The notes beneath the pieces were generated by a model that saw nothing but the letters and a program-made list of their open reading frames with translations, did no database searches and was not told where the DNA came from. From Candidatus Kuenenia stuttgartensis (GTDB lineage: Bacteria; Planctomycetota; Planctomycetia; Planctomycetales; Planctomycetaceae), in contig CAMAXD010000016.1 in assembly GCA_945861975.1 (NCBI GenBank), positions 1 to 35,904 on the forward strand: a stretch of DNA of 35,904 nt, read 5' to 3'. A program made the position numbers and the translations under genes. Positions 1-9,950 of this stretch are shown one piece after another (positions within the stretch are counted from its first letter, which is position 1; every line of letters starts with the position of its first letter).

Positions 1-462
1 AGGAATCGAATCCTGTCGGGCGGAGTGGAACGTCAACGCCTACTGATCCCGGATACCATCGAATGTACCGCCACCGAGTGCGTAGCACTTCTGGAGTCGC
101 TCGACCTGCTGAAAGAAATTGGGTTCGAACTTCAGGAATTTGGAGGTACGACCATTCTGCTCATGTCCTACCCAACGTTAATCCCGCGAGGCAATCTAGC
201 TCGAATCGTCAAAGATTTTGCAGAACAACTGATACAAAACGATGGCAAGATGTCCAGACGCGATCTTCTGGATCACATGCTTCACACTATGGCTTGCCGA
301 GCAGCAATCAAATCAGGGCATCGTCTTACGGCAGAAGAAATGCAGGAACTGCTTCGGCAGAGACATCTGGTCAATGACTCGCACCATTGCCCACATGGTC
401 GCCCAACGTCCTTGACCTTGAGCCGTGGCACATTGGATCAGCAGTTCGGAAGATTGGGCTAA
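1..462 (+). CDS. mutL: DNA mismatch repair protein MutL, C-terminal part (5' end outside window)
   Basis: The reading frame is already open at base 1, so this is the 3' part of a longer gene. The GTG at 25 is internal and not a start. The roughly 153 visible residues match the MutL C-terminal dimerisation domain: a segment like 'LLIPDTIECTATE', then 'FGGTTILL', then the end of the protein. Three of the four motifs typical of endonuclease-type MutL (PMS2-like) are visible: ACR in 'MACRAAIKSGH', CPHGRP in 'CPHGRPTS', and FxR in 'QQFGRLG' at the very C-terminus. The fourth, DQHA(x)2E(x)4E, should lie upstream of the window. This suggests a MutL that nicks the nascent strand, as in bacteria without MutH; that role is inferred. 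The gene converges on the aldolase pseudogene, only 30 bp away. Confidence 0.9.
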   Translation, partial: RNRILSGGVERQRLLIPDTIECTATECVALLESLDLLKEIGFELQEFGGTTILLMSYPTLIPRGNLARIVKDFAEQLIQNDGKMSRRDLLDHMLHTMACRAAIKSGHRLTAEEMQELLRQRHLVNDSHHCPHGRPTSLTLSRGTLDQQFGRLG

Positions 463-492
463 ACGACTGGCACGAATCGCATTACTGCGGAT

Positions 493-1280
493 TCAATTGG
501 CATAAGAATGAAGCCGCAAGCATTCGCGAAATGGTTCTGCACAGCGCGGGATCCTGAGAGAGACAAACACGTCCCCAATTGGAACCTTCAACAAACGCCT
601 CAATCTATCGGGCACATCGGCATGTTTGCACTGCTCGATCTCTATCTGTTCCGTAATGCCGAAAAAGGCGGTTTGAATCAACTCACGCAGAAACGCACCG
701 TCGTTCGAATAGACAACAAATTCTGATCCCTGCCCAATCGTGCGCTGCATTTGTTCGGGCTTGCCAAACCAGCAGCCAGCCGGGATATGGGAACGATCCG
801 CAACATCGATAATCCGCTTCAGGATTGCGATCAGATCCGGATGATCATATTCACTCGGGATTCCCATCGTTGTCGTAAGATCATTGGGTCCGACAAAGCT
901 CGCTTTGACTCCCGGAATTCCGCAGATTGCCTCCAGATTTTCAATATCTGCCGGAGATTCAATCATGGGCACAAAGTCGGCATTTTGACATCGGTCTTCG
1001 AGGATATACCTGCGACTTTTCTCGCCAGGCCAAACTCCCTCGCGAAGGACTCGCTCCAGAGCGAGTCCTTTCAACAGGCGATAGATGGCGGCAGCAGCCA
1101 AACGGCGAGCGTGCTCCACGCCTTCAACGTGGACCACACAACGACTCCATCAAACGTCTCGCAGACTCTCGAGACATCATCCGGATCACGACTGTTGCTT
1201 TGCATCGCTACAAGGAGCCCTGAATTCTCCATGGAAACCCTGCAGCCTTTGAGATAATTCTCCAGGCCCACCTCACACCC
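493..1280 (-). pseudogene. Decayed HpcH/HpaI-type aldolase gene (5'-truncated, frameshifted)
   Basis: The frame starting at 1137 (minus) contains aldolase-family signatures: 'VPMIESPADIENLEAI', 'FVGPNDLTTTMGIPSEYDHP', 'AGCWFGKPEQMQRTIGQG' and 'FVVYSNDGAFLREL'. The residues that should precede it ('SRDPDDVSRVCETFDGVVV', 'GLENYLKGCR') are in a different minus frame, from about 1280 down to 1135. The switch falls in the run GTTGTGTGGTCC near 1130-1140, which fits a small indel in a GT-rich stretch. The N-terminal part that should carry the first barrel strands is missing: homology begins right beside the stop codon of the neighbouring DUF1549 gene. The ORF also runs on past the expected end of the aldolase with unrelated residues. 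Members of this class II pyruvate-aldolase family cleave 2-keto-3-hydroxy acids. This copy is probably dead. A sequencing error could explain the frameshift but not the missing N-terminus. Confidence 0.75.
1045..1070. repeat. Perfect 11-bp palindrome with 4-nt loop
   Basis: The arms AAGGACTCGCT (1045-1055) and AGCGAGTCCTT (1060-1070) are exact reverse complements around CCAG. The element lies inside the aldolase pseudogene, in the part read as 'KGLALERVL'. Its style (short perfect stem, tiny loop, no flanking T-run) resembles the palindrome in ileS and differs from a rho-independent terminator. Confidence 0.8.
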
Positions 1281-1290
1281 AGCGAATGCC

Positions 1291-3717
1291 TCAATGCTGG
1301 AAGAGGAATTCCTTGCTGTTGATAACGGCCCAGGCGATATCTTCCAGAGCCCGAGTCCGGTCTTCATTGGCCTTGATGTGATTCTGTGCTGTTTGTTGCT
1401 CTTCAGGCAGCGGAGGCCGACTCAATGCCGTTAAGTACAATAGTTCGATGATCTCTGCGTCCGTCTTTCCGCCGGCCACCCACTTATGCACGTTTCCTGC
1501 ATCAGAACGCAGTTTGTTGTGTACTGTAGGCCCGTTGATCAACTGCAAGGCCTGAGATAAATTGCTGTCTGTGGATCGTTCGCACTCACAGGGAAGCTCT
1601 CGTTGAGGTTGACCAAAGACCTGCAGAAACTTGTGTCCCTCCGGCGGGTCAACCAGATCAACCGCCTTTGTGCCACCGGGCATGCCGGCAAAGTCTTCCG
1701 GCAGTCCTGTCACAGCACAAATCGAATCGAGAAGCTGTTCCGCTGTCAGCATGCGAGTTGTCGCGTGGCTGAAGTAGATCTCATCATCTGCGTTATGCTT
1801 GTTTCTCTGGGAACTCAATTGGTAGACCCGACTGTTCATGATTGTGCGGATGAGGTGGCGCGAGGAAAAGCCACTCTTCACCAACTCACCATCCAGATAA
1901 CTCAACAGTTCAGGGTTGGACGGCGGATTTGAATCTCGGAAGTCATCCACGGGATCGACGATCCCCTTACCCACAACATGGCCCCAGATACGATTTGCGA
2001 GGGACCGGGCAAAGAAAGGATTCTCGTTCTTCGTCAGCCAATCCGCAAAAACAACTCGACGATCCTGATCTGCAGGAACATCGACATCACCCTGCATCAA
2101 TAGCCGAACCTTCATTTGTTTTCCGGTACGAGGCTGAGTCACTTCTCCACCAGCTTTGACAAAAATCATTTCATCATCCGGGAGCCCGGTTTCCTTACGC
2201 CCCACACGGATGAAAGCGGCTGCTGTGCCGTAGTAATCATCCTGAGTCCATTTCTCAAACGGATGATTGTGACATTTTGCACACTGAATACGGATCCCAA
2301 GAAACAATTGTGCGGTCGTTTCGGTGGCATCAATTTCGTCGCGACTTGCTTTCCAATAAGCCGCAGCAGCATTCTGCTGAGTGCTACCGGTGGCGGTCAG
2401 GAGTTCGTGCGCAAACTGATTCAGGGGAACATCATTCTTGACGACATCATACAGCCACCGACGAAATTTATGCACGCCAGTTCGAGTCATCTTCTTGCTG
2501 TTGGATCGCAGCAGATCGGACCATTTCATAGACCAGAATCGGGCGTGATCATCGGTCGCAAGTAATCGATCAATCACAGCAGTACGTTTGTCGGGAGATT
2601 GATCTGTAAGGAACTGCTGAGATTCCTCCAAAGACGGAAGACGGCCAGTCAGGTCGAGCGTTGCCCTGCGAAGAAAGTCCGTGTCGCTGCACAACTCGGA
2701 GGGCTGGATCTGAAGCTGCTTCAGCTTTCCAAATACCAGTCGATCAATCTCAGTCGTCTCTGCCGGACTCGGCCACTGAAAATCGGGACGTTCGGTAAGG
2801 AATGTGAGTTGAGTTGTAGACACTTTGTCGAGGTAGCGGGCCAGAACCGTCACTTCTCCACGCCCCTGCTGCGAGACCACACCATACGGCGAGATCATGC
2901 CAATGCCTTCATCAGAAGAATCAAATGCAGTGAGCGCAGTGATATCTCGCACTGATCCATCGCTGAAATAACCATTTACAATCAGTTGCTGTCGATCAGC
3001 GCCATCCCGGAGAACTCTCGGAGACGGCAGCAACTCAATGCGTGACAACGTAGAAGCGCCGTCCGAATCCAGCTTCATTCCCTCCGCGATCCAGTCTCTC
3101 AAAACTCGATGACTAGGATCTCCATGCTGCAGCCGACGACCACCACCGTGAGCCACTTCCATCAAAGGTTTTCGCAGAAGAAGACTCTCATCAGGGCTCA
3201 GGATATTCGAACGCCGATTGAAGAACTCGCCCCTCAATGTCACCAAATCCACGTTAGGGTCGTATCCTCGAAGAGATAGACGGAACCCGCCTTTGCCAGA
3301 CGGAGAACCGTGACAGGCCCCCATATTGCAGCCCGACTTCGTCAGAGATGCCAAAATCTCAGTTTGAAACGAGACTGGAGCAGGCATTTCAAAGTTCGAT
3401 ACAGTGACTTTGGCCGATGCCGTTTGGCCACCACGCGTCACATGCACCGTCGTGGTCCCATTTCCTTTAGCCTTTACAACTCCGCCTTCAACGACAGCGA
3501 CAGTAGCGTCATCGGTCCGATACTCTGCCAGCCCTGTCGCATCGTGAATTGTGGCAGCATCGCTATTCGCAGTGACAATCAATTGCTGCACACCACGAGG
3601 CCCAACCAGAACAATCTCCGCTGGTTGAACCGCGAGTGATAACGTCGGAAGTTCAACAGCAAAAGAAGCAGACGCGCCAAGGACGAACGTCATCAACAGG
3701 CATGATAATCGGAACAT
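1291..3717 (-). CDS. Exported DUF1549/DUF1553 (PSD1) protein with Ig-like BIG2 domain and cytochrome-c-like motif
   Basis: An 808-residue protein starting at ATG 3717 with a signal peptide ('MFRLSCLLMTFVLGASASFA'). The frame stays open up to a GTG at 3798, which would add 27 residues, but the ATG gives a compact signal peptide. Domain order: a BIG2-like Ig fold (about residues 25-110); a segment with 'CNMGACHG' (about 129-136); a second Ig-like stretch; DUF1549 with a CxxCH haem-type motif 'CAKCHNHPFEKW' (about 478-489); and DUF1553, with 'FARSLANRIWGHVVGKGIVD' and 'SRVYQLSS', to the C-terminus. This set is characteristic of planctomycetes, where such genes are abundant. A role in periplasmic electron transfer linked to polysaccharide or sulfatase metabolism is often proposed but not established. 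It lies 154 bp downstream of the PPC-domain gene on the same strand, so the two are probably co-transcribed. Confidence 0.85.
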   Translation of the reverse strand: MFRLSCLLMTFVLGASASFAVELPTLSLAVQPAEIVLVGPRGVQQLIVTANSDAATIHDATGLAEYRTDDATVAVVEGGVVKAKGNGTTTVHVTRGGQTASAKVTVSNFEMPAPVSFQTEILASLTKSGCNMGACHGSPSGKGGFRLSLRGYDPNVDLVTLRGEFFNRRSNILSPDESLLLRKPLMEVAHGGGRRLQHGDPSHRVLRDWIAEGMKLDSDGASTLSRIELLPSPRVLRDGADRQQLIVNGYFSDGSVRDITALTAFDSSDEGIGMISPYGVVSQQGRGEVTVLARYLDKVSTTQLTFLTERPDFQWPSPAETTEIDRLVFGKLKQLQIQPSELCSDTDFLRRATLDLTGRLPSLEESQQFLTDQSPDKRTAVIDRLLATDDHARFWSMKWSDLLRSNSKKMTRTGVHKFRRWLYDVVKNDVPLNQFAHELLTATGSTQQNAAAAYWKASRDEIDATETTAQLFLGIRIQCAKCHNHPFEKWTQDDYYGTAAAFIRVGRKETGLPDDEMIFVKAGGEVTQPRTGKQMKVRLLMQGDVDVPADQDRRVVFADWLTKNENPFFARSLANRIWGHVVGKGIVDPVDDFRDSNPPSNPELLSYLDGELVKSGFSSRHLIRTIMNSRVYQLSSQRNKHNADDEIYFSHATTRMLTAEQLLDSICAVTGLPEDFAGMPGGTKAVDLVDPPEGHKFLQVFGQPQRELPCECERSTDSNLSQALQLINGPTVHNKLRSDAGNVHKWVAGGKTDAEIIELLYLTALSRPPLPEEQQTAQNHIKANEDRTRALEDIAWAVINSKEFLFQH

Positions 3718-3871
3718 AGTGAAGAGGCCTTTGTTTGCGATTCTTTGTAGCCAGGCAATGGCCTGAATACGCACATTCAAGGAACTTTTGCTTTTCACAG
3801 AATTGCCTGATCAGCAACTCCGCGGTGGGATTCTTCAGCGGCTTAGAAAAAACAATCGAGAACGTCTCAGA

Positions 3872-5863
3872 CTACTTGGGTACAACTTCTACAACAACTG
3901 GTGGAACCGGATGAACAGGTTCAACTTTATCCTTCTTTGACTTTCCCTGAAGGAAAATCGTGAACGGACCTGTCACGGCATCAGCAGTGGCCGTAATCGT
4001 GACTGCCAATTCTCCCGCAGCCATCGAACCGCCGGTTACAGTAATTCCAGTCGGCAATTGATCAGCGGGAGTCACAAGTGTAATTTCAATAGGCTCAGTC
4101 CACTCAGGAATTCGAGTCGACTTCAAGATTACGGTTGCCGCCGTCCCCTGAGTAACGTTGATACTGGATGGTTCTGCCGACAATGAAAATTGCGCCGCCG
4201 GTTGAACAGCCGTGAAGAGATCAGTCCTGACTCGAGCACTCCGAAAGACCTCTGCATCAGCCTTCTTCGGCGCTGGAGGGGCTAACTGAATTTCCGCCGG
4301 CGGCATACCAACACCCTCGGGTGCCGTCATTCGGAGAGTCACTGGCCCCCAGTCAGCATCGGATGCAGTCGCGGCAGGGTCCTTCGCTGTGAGAACAACA
4401 GCAAATGCGCTCTGTTTTCCACCGATCGTGAAAGGAGACATCGTCAAAGCTGCCGGGAGCCCGACAGCTTCTACTTTTAGAGGACCGTCGTAATGAATTC
4501 TTCTCACAGCAAGAAGCATCGCGGCACTGCCCCCTCTGGGCACATTGATCCGATCGGCAGGTGCAGTCACGTTAGCAGCCTTTCGACCCCGAAACACATC
4601 CAGAGCATAGATCCACTCCGAACCACCCCGCCCCGCAATCTCACTGACTTTCAGAAAATAGTCGCCAGCCGCGGCAAGCATGAATGTGAGTTCTGCGTCC
4701 CGTGGCCCCACATCATCATTCTCTGCGACCTTTCCACCTTCCGAGTTGTAAAGTTCAAGCATCACATCGGTGGGGCTGCTGAGCTCACGAGTTCGAGTTA
4801 CCACCAAAAGAGCTGTCGGTTCGCCAACAGTCACTTTAAACCAGTCGGAATCTCCCTTTGCAATGAAGCTTCCGGTCAGCATCTGCGATTCAGCCGCCAC
4901 AACCGTGGCTTCAGCTCGACCATTATTCGGCTCCACTTCATTCTGCGACAGACTTGTCGTAACAAGTACAGCCCCGAGCGTGCTCGCATCTGCCTCGGCT
5001 GGTCGAAAAGAGACCGGCACAAATGAAGCCGGCAGATCAGCGGATCCCTGAGCAGAAGCCTCGCCGACAACCTCTCCCGAACTACCAACCAAAGAAACTT
5101 TCCCACCGACCTGAGTAACTCGCGGCATCGTCGCACTGGCCAGCGTCATCTTTCCCATTCGAAGATGAAAGAAGTGACGGGCACCGCCTGAGTAACGGAC
5201 ATCTCGCAATTCGATTCGATGCTCACCATCACCGGCGGCCGTAAACTGAAGTTGAGTATCTCCCTCAGCACCAGGCAGATCATCGCGGTAAGCAATCTCT
5301 TTGCCATCTGGACCGGTCACTCGGAGAACCGGATCAAGATCCGAACCCAGTCGGCGAGCCAGCACTTCCGCACTCACCGACTGGCCAGCCGTTAATGCAA
5401 CACGGAAGAATCTCGACAAGACGGGATTGAGCTGCCCTTCGACACAACATGGCAATGTGACCACCTGGCCAACAGCACGATCCTGGCTTTCTGGTGCCAG
5501 AGCAACGGATGGCAAGTCATCGACTACCAACCATCCTGCTTCTGAACAACCATGATTAGTGACCATTCGCGCCGGATAAACGCCGGGGACAGCATCAGCT
5601 TTGACATCGCCTTCAAAGGTTACTGGCTGATCTTTCGACAGATCGGTGCCTTCTTTAGGTCGGAGTATACCAATGGGCGTCCAAAGACCACTCGCCCCCA
5701 TCAATTGCTTACCGTTGACTATAACGTTTGCCTTTTGTCCCGGCCTAAAATTCGCCACATCAAGTCGATCAATGATGGGTTCCTGAGCGGACGCTTCGGG
5801 CCAGCCGATGAGCGCACTAAAAGAACATGCGACAGCCAGAACAACTGTGCGGCGGAGAGACAT
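3872..5863 (-). CDS. Exported protein with two PPC (bacterial pre-peptidase C-terminal) domains
   Basis: A 663-residue protein. ATG 5863 gives a clean signal peptide ('MSLRRTVVLAVACSFSALIG', cleavage probably after 'EASAQ'). The frame extends to 5971 only through a TTG and two further ATGs (5953, 5887) with no strong ribosome binding site. Two PPC-like beta-sandwiches are visible. The first (about residues 148-230) contains 'SRFFRVALTAGQSVSAEV' and 'DPVLRVTGPDGKEI'. The second (about 307-420) begins 'NEVEPNNGRAEAT' and contains 'GDSDWFKVTVGE' and 'AAAGDYFLKVSE'. The C-terminal third is beta-rich and rich in Ala, Pro and Thr. No catalytic domain is seen. In planctomycetes such proteins are often encoded beside DUF1549/DUF1553 genes, as here, so a binding or scaffold role on the cell surface or in the periplasm is likely (inference). 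Confidence 0.8.
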   Translation of the reverse strand: MSLRRTVVLAVACSFSALIGWPEASAQEPIIDRLDVANFRPGQKANVIVNGKQLMGASGLWTPIGILRPKEGTDLSKDQPVTFEGDVKADAVPGVYPARMVTNHGCSEAGWLVVDDLPSVALAPESQDRAVGQVVTLPCCVEGQLNPVLSRFFRVALTAGQSVSAEVLARRLGSDLDPVLRVTGPDGKEIAYRDDLPGAEGDTQLQFTAAGDGEHRIELRDVRYSGGARHFFHLRMGKMTLASATMPRVTQVGGKVSLVGSSGEVVGEASAQGSADLPASFVPVSFRPAEADASTLGAVLVTTSLSQNEVEPNNGRAEATVVAAESQMLTGSFIAKGDSDWFKVTVGEPTALLVVTRTRELSSPTDVMLELYNSEGGKVAENDDVGPRDAELTFMLAAAGDYFLKVSEIAGRGGSEWIYALDVFRGRKAANVTAPADRINVPRGGSAAMLLAVRRIHYDGPLKVEAVGLPAALTMSPFTIGGKQSAFAVVLTAKDPAATASDADWGPVTLRMTAPEGVGMPPAEIQLAPPAPKKADAEVFRSARVRTDLFTAVQPAAQFSLSAEPSSINVTQGTAATVILKSTRIPEWTEPIEITLVTPADQLPTGITVTGGSMAAGELAVTITATADAVTGPFTIFLQGKSKKDKVEPVHPVPPVVVEVVPK

Positions 5864-6246
5864 TACAGGTGTGATATAAACAGCCATCACGGTAGGTTTT
5901 CCGAAGAACACATGGCTGGGAAGGCGCGTAGGGAGGACCGACAGTCTAAGCATGGCTGAGGGTGTCGTCAAAGTGAAACCGCATTTTGATTGAGGAGGAG
6001 GCCAATCTTATGCCTGAATCGCGATTGTACGGTTCTCTACTCGAAACGGCCTTGCCCATGATCCGGCACTTAGCCGGGGGAGACTCGATTGCCATGTCTC
6101 TACTGACCATAAAGAATGGCATTTCTGCAAAGTCAAAGGGTATACTTTCAAAAGTTCTGCAGCTGACGTCTCAACCGCAGTTTCGCAGTGTATTCCCCAT
6201 ACAGTGTTGATCTGAACAGTTTTTGCATCGAAACTAAGGAAGAATT
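5864..6246. other. Divergent intergenic region between PPC-domain and cytochrome genes
   Basis: About 380 bp must hold the promoters of both divergent transcription units. I see no convincing -35/-10 pair, hairpin or operator. A 74-codon plus-strand frame at 5986-6210 has no signal, motif or family likeness and is treated as chance. Confidence 0.5.
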
Positions 6247-8142
6247 GTGGTCCTTCTTCTCCGTCGGACCATGTTGATCCAGACCTCACCTCTCCAGTCG
6301 GTTTTTGGAATACCGTTTATGATCTCTCGAACGCTTCGCTTGTCAGCCCTCGTCGCGATCACGATTTCAATTTTTGCGTCAGAGGGACGTTGCGCGTTGC
6401 CCCCTGAAGTGAAGAAGGAACTCACATCGCTGGGCAAAGAGCTGAAAGAAGTTCAGGGCATGGTGAAGAAGAAAGAGATCGATCAGGCGAAAGACTTGAT
6501 TAAGAAGACCGAAGAACGCATTAAGGAACTGGCAATTGAAGAGGACGAAAAAGATCGATCCTACGCAACGTTCAAAACCGCCCTTGAGAAGGCGAAGAAT
6601 CTGATCCCCGTGAGCTTCGAACAGGAAGTCGCTCCAATCCTGAAAGCAAACTGCCTCCAGTGCCACGGCGAAGCACAAGCCAGCGCTAATCTCCGCCTTG
6701 ATACGTACAGCATGATTGCCAAAGGAGGACGAAGCGGAGTCCCGGTTGTTCCTCGCATCCCTCAACGCAGCGGTCTCGTTCTTCGCATGGTCGCTGAGAA
6801 CGAACAACAGAGGATGCCAAAAGGACGCGCCAAACTAGATGACGCTGAGATAATGACGATCGCTCGCTGGATTGAACAAGGGGCTGCATTCGACGGCAAA
6901 GATCAGGATGCACCAATTGGCGATTCAACTGTGGTCAAGAAGCCACCAGTAACCGTCGTTAAAGCGGATGGCACAGAGACTGTTTCCTTCTCAAAGGATA
7001 TCGCACCATGGATGGTGAATATCTGCATGGGATGTCATTCAGGAAACAATCCTCGCGGCAATTTCGGTTTCACAACATTCGAACAATTGCTGCAAGGCGG
7101 CCCCACGGGCACAACCATCGTGCCCGGCAAGCCAGACGAAAGTTACATTGTCGACCTTGTCCTGCGGCAGGAACCGTTGAAGATGCCGGCGGGACAGGCT
7201 CAGCTTAAGCAATCGCAAGCACTGGCTCTTGAAACATGGATCCGCGAAGGCGCCCATTTCGATGGCGAGGATGCGAAGGCTTCGCTGCGCGAGATCGTGC
7301 CTACGGAAGCACAAATGGAAGCAGCCAAGCTGGCTTCAATGACGGATGCGGAGTTTGCTGAACGACGAATTACGCAAACGGCGGAACTGTGGAAGCGAGT
7401 GTCCCCTAAGACAGAGGGCGTCTCCGCGACCACAAGCAATTTCTATCTCTACGGAACAGCATCGGAAGATCGTCTGAAGGAGCTCGGTGAAAAAGCAGAG
7501 ACGCATCTGACGAAATTGACGTCGACTTATAGCTTGCCTGCCGGGGAGAAGGCGTTTCGCGGAAGACTAGCGATTTTTGTCACGGCTGAGCGCTTCGACT
7601 ATGAAGAATTCAATACGGTAATGATGAATGGGCGAAGAACCCCCAAGGCAGTCTCAGGCCACACCGTGCTCAATGCAAACTTCGAAACGGCCTATCTCGC
7701 GATGCACGATGTCGGTGACATCCAGTCTGCAGAGGCATTGTCGGCCGAGCAATTGCTGAAGTCGCTCATTAGCCAGTGCTATCTGACACGAGATGGATCC
7801 GCATTGCCAGACTGGCTGAAGCAGGGTTTCGGCCTGCTGGAATCCGGCGTTGAAGAAAACGCTGATTACGTGAAAGCCGTTCCCACTCGTGCGGGACAGG
7901 CTGTGGCGACAATTGACGATCCAGCCAAACTGTTCAACGATGGAACACTGGCCCCTGAAGAAGTCGGTGATGTTGGCTACCTGCTGGTGAAGTTCCTCCT
8001 GTCTCAGGGCGGCCCGGCTCGGTTTCAGCAACTGGTCAGTGAACTACGAACAAACCCAGATGCTGCACGAGCGATTCAGCAGGTCTATGGCAGCGCGCCA
8101 GCCGCGTTGGGGCAAATGTTCCTGCGAAGCGGTGGGAGGTAG
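6247..8142 (+). CDS. Planctomycete cytochrome C (PSCyt1) protein, two haem-type motifs, C-terminal peptidase-like region
   Basis: The 631-residue frame starts at GTG 6247, which has a good ribosome binding site (AAGGA seven bases upstream). ATG 6271 and ATG 6319 are alternatives, and 6319 begins a compact signal peptide ('MISRTLRLSALVAITISIF'). After export come a Lys/Glu-rich coiled coil (about residues 52-110), then two PSCyt1 domains with CxxCH motifs: 'CLQCHGEAQ' (about 135-143) and 'CMGCHSGN' (about 259-266). Each is followed by the usual 'MPKG' or 'MPAG' and 'WIEQGA' or 'WIREGA' signatures. The last 250 residues resemble the gluzincin-like tail of DUF1570 proteins: 'LPDWLKQGFGLLESGV' is like 'PxWLxEGxA'. 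However, the preceding helix reads 'LLKSLISQCYL', with no HExxH zinc motif, so peptidase activity is unlikely. Probably a periplasmic haem or redox protein; the partner is unknown. Confidence 0.85.
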   Translation: MVLLLRRTMLIQTSPLQSVFGIPFMISRTLRLSALVAITISIFASEGRCALPPEVKKELTSLGKELKEVQGMVKKKEIDQAKDLIKKTEERIKELAIEEDEKDRSYATFKTALEKAKNLIPVSFEQEVAPILKANCLQCHGEAQASANLRLDTYSMIAKGGRSGVPVVPRIPQRSGLVLRMVAENEQQRMPKGRAKLDDAEIMTIARWIEQGAAFDGKDQDAPIGDSTVVKKPPVTVVKADGTETVSFSKDIAPWMVNICMGCHSGNNPRGNFGFTTFEQLLQGGPTGTTIVPGKPDESYIVDLVLRQEPLKMPAGQAQLKQSQALALETWIREGAHFDGEDAKASLREIVPTEAQMEAAKLASMTDAEFAERRITQTAELWKRVSPKTEGVSATTSNFYLYGTASEDRLKELGEKAETHLTKLTSTYSLPAGEKAFRGRLAIFVTAERFDYEEFNTVMMNGRRTPKAVSGHTVLNANFETAYLAMHDVGDIQSAEALSAEQLLKSLISQCYLTRDGSALPDWLKQGFGLLESGVEENADYVKAVPTRAGQAVATIDDPAKLFNDGTLAPEEVGDVGYLLVKFLLSQGGPARFQQLVSELRTNPDAARAIQQVYGSAPAALGQMFLRSGGR

Positions 8143-8284
8143 TTCAACAGAATCAGCCGTGTAATCACATCTGATTCGATGCAATCGAGACTGTGAATGG
8201 CCCATTATTAGGTTTCGCGACTTAACGATTGTGCGTTGGAGAGAGGATCAAAACGGCGGGAGAGATGACACTTCATGCATTAAG

Positions 8285-8401
8285 ATGCCTCGATGTCAAA
8301 TCGTCCCGCTTGCCGATCACCATAAAGTTCTGGGAATTGATTTCTGGGGCAACGCATCAGGAGCCGTGATTCGGCAACTTCAATGGCTGGCATACGATGA
8401 T
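8285..8401 (+). pseudogene. Probable remnant of a PmoA/DUF6807 family gene with internal deletion
   Basis: The 39 codons starting at ATG 8285 read 'MPRCQIVPLADH' directly followed by 'HKVLGIDFWGNASGAVIRQL' and 'QWLAYDD'. From memory, the first piece resembles the N-terminus of planctomycete DUF6807 (PmoA-like) proteins, and the second resembles the stretch after their HDHHRS...WFAHH segment. In intact members dozens of residues should separate the two pieces. The join falls in GATCACCAT, coding for the shared 'DHH', as would follow a deletion between short direct repeats. Downstream of 8401 the frame gives no further likeness. The assignment rests on remembered family consensus and is moderate at best. 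Confidence 0.4.
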
Positions 8402-8546
8402 CACACTCACTTGCTTTCAACGATCATCAGAATCAACATCGCCCCTTCGAGTTTCAATCTGATCGCTTCTCCAAAACCCTCGAAGAATTGGTGGCACGCG
8501 ATCAAGCCCAATTCAGTTCGAACCGCCGCGGCAAAGTCATGATCAG

Positions 8547-8556
<10 letters not shown>
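8401..8556 (+). other. Start-less 51-codon open frame, possible gene fragment
   Basis: A plus-strand frame with no start codon runs from just after a TGA (8398-8400) to TGA 8554-8556. It ends in a protein-like hydrophilic segment ('FSKTLEELVARDQAQF', then 'GKVMISYE'). It overlaps the last 10 bases of the convergent lpdA. I do not recognise the family. With the DUF6807-like remnant just before it in another frame, it may be the far end of the same or another decayed gene, or chance. Confidence 0.25.
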
Positions 8557-9932
<1,376 letters not shown>

Positions 9933-9950
9933 GACGTACCCTGTAAGACG

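Noticed and set aside
751-1257. 168-codon plus-strand ORF opposite the aldolase pseudogene
   Set aside because: Shadow of the minus-strand aldolase remnant; its residues show no family likeness, while the minus strand shows clear motifs.
5986-6210. 74-codon plus-strand ORF in the divergent promoter region
   Set aside because: No ribosome binding site of note, no signal or motif; it sits where promoters must be. Likely chance.
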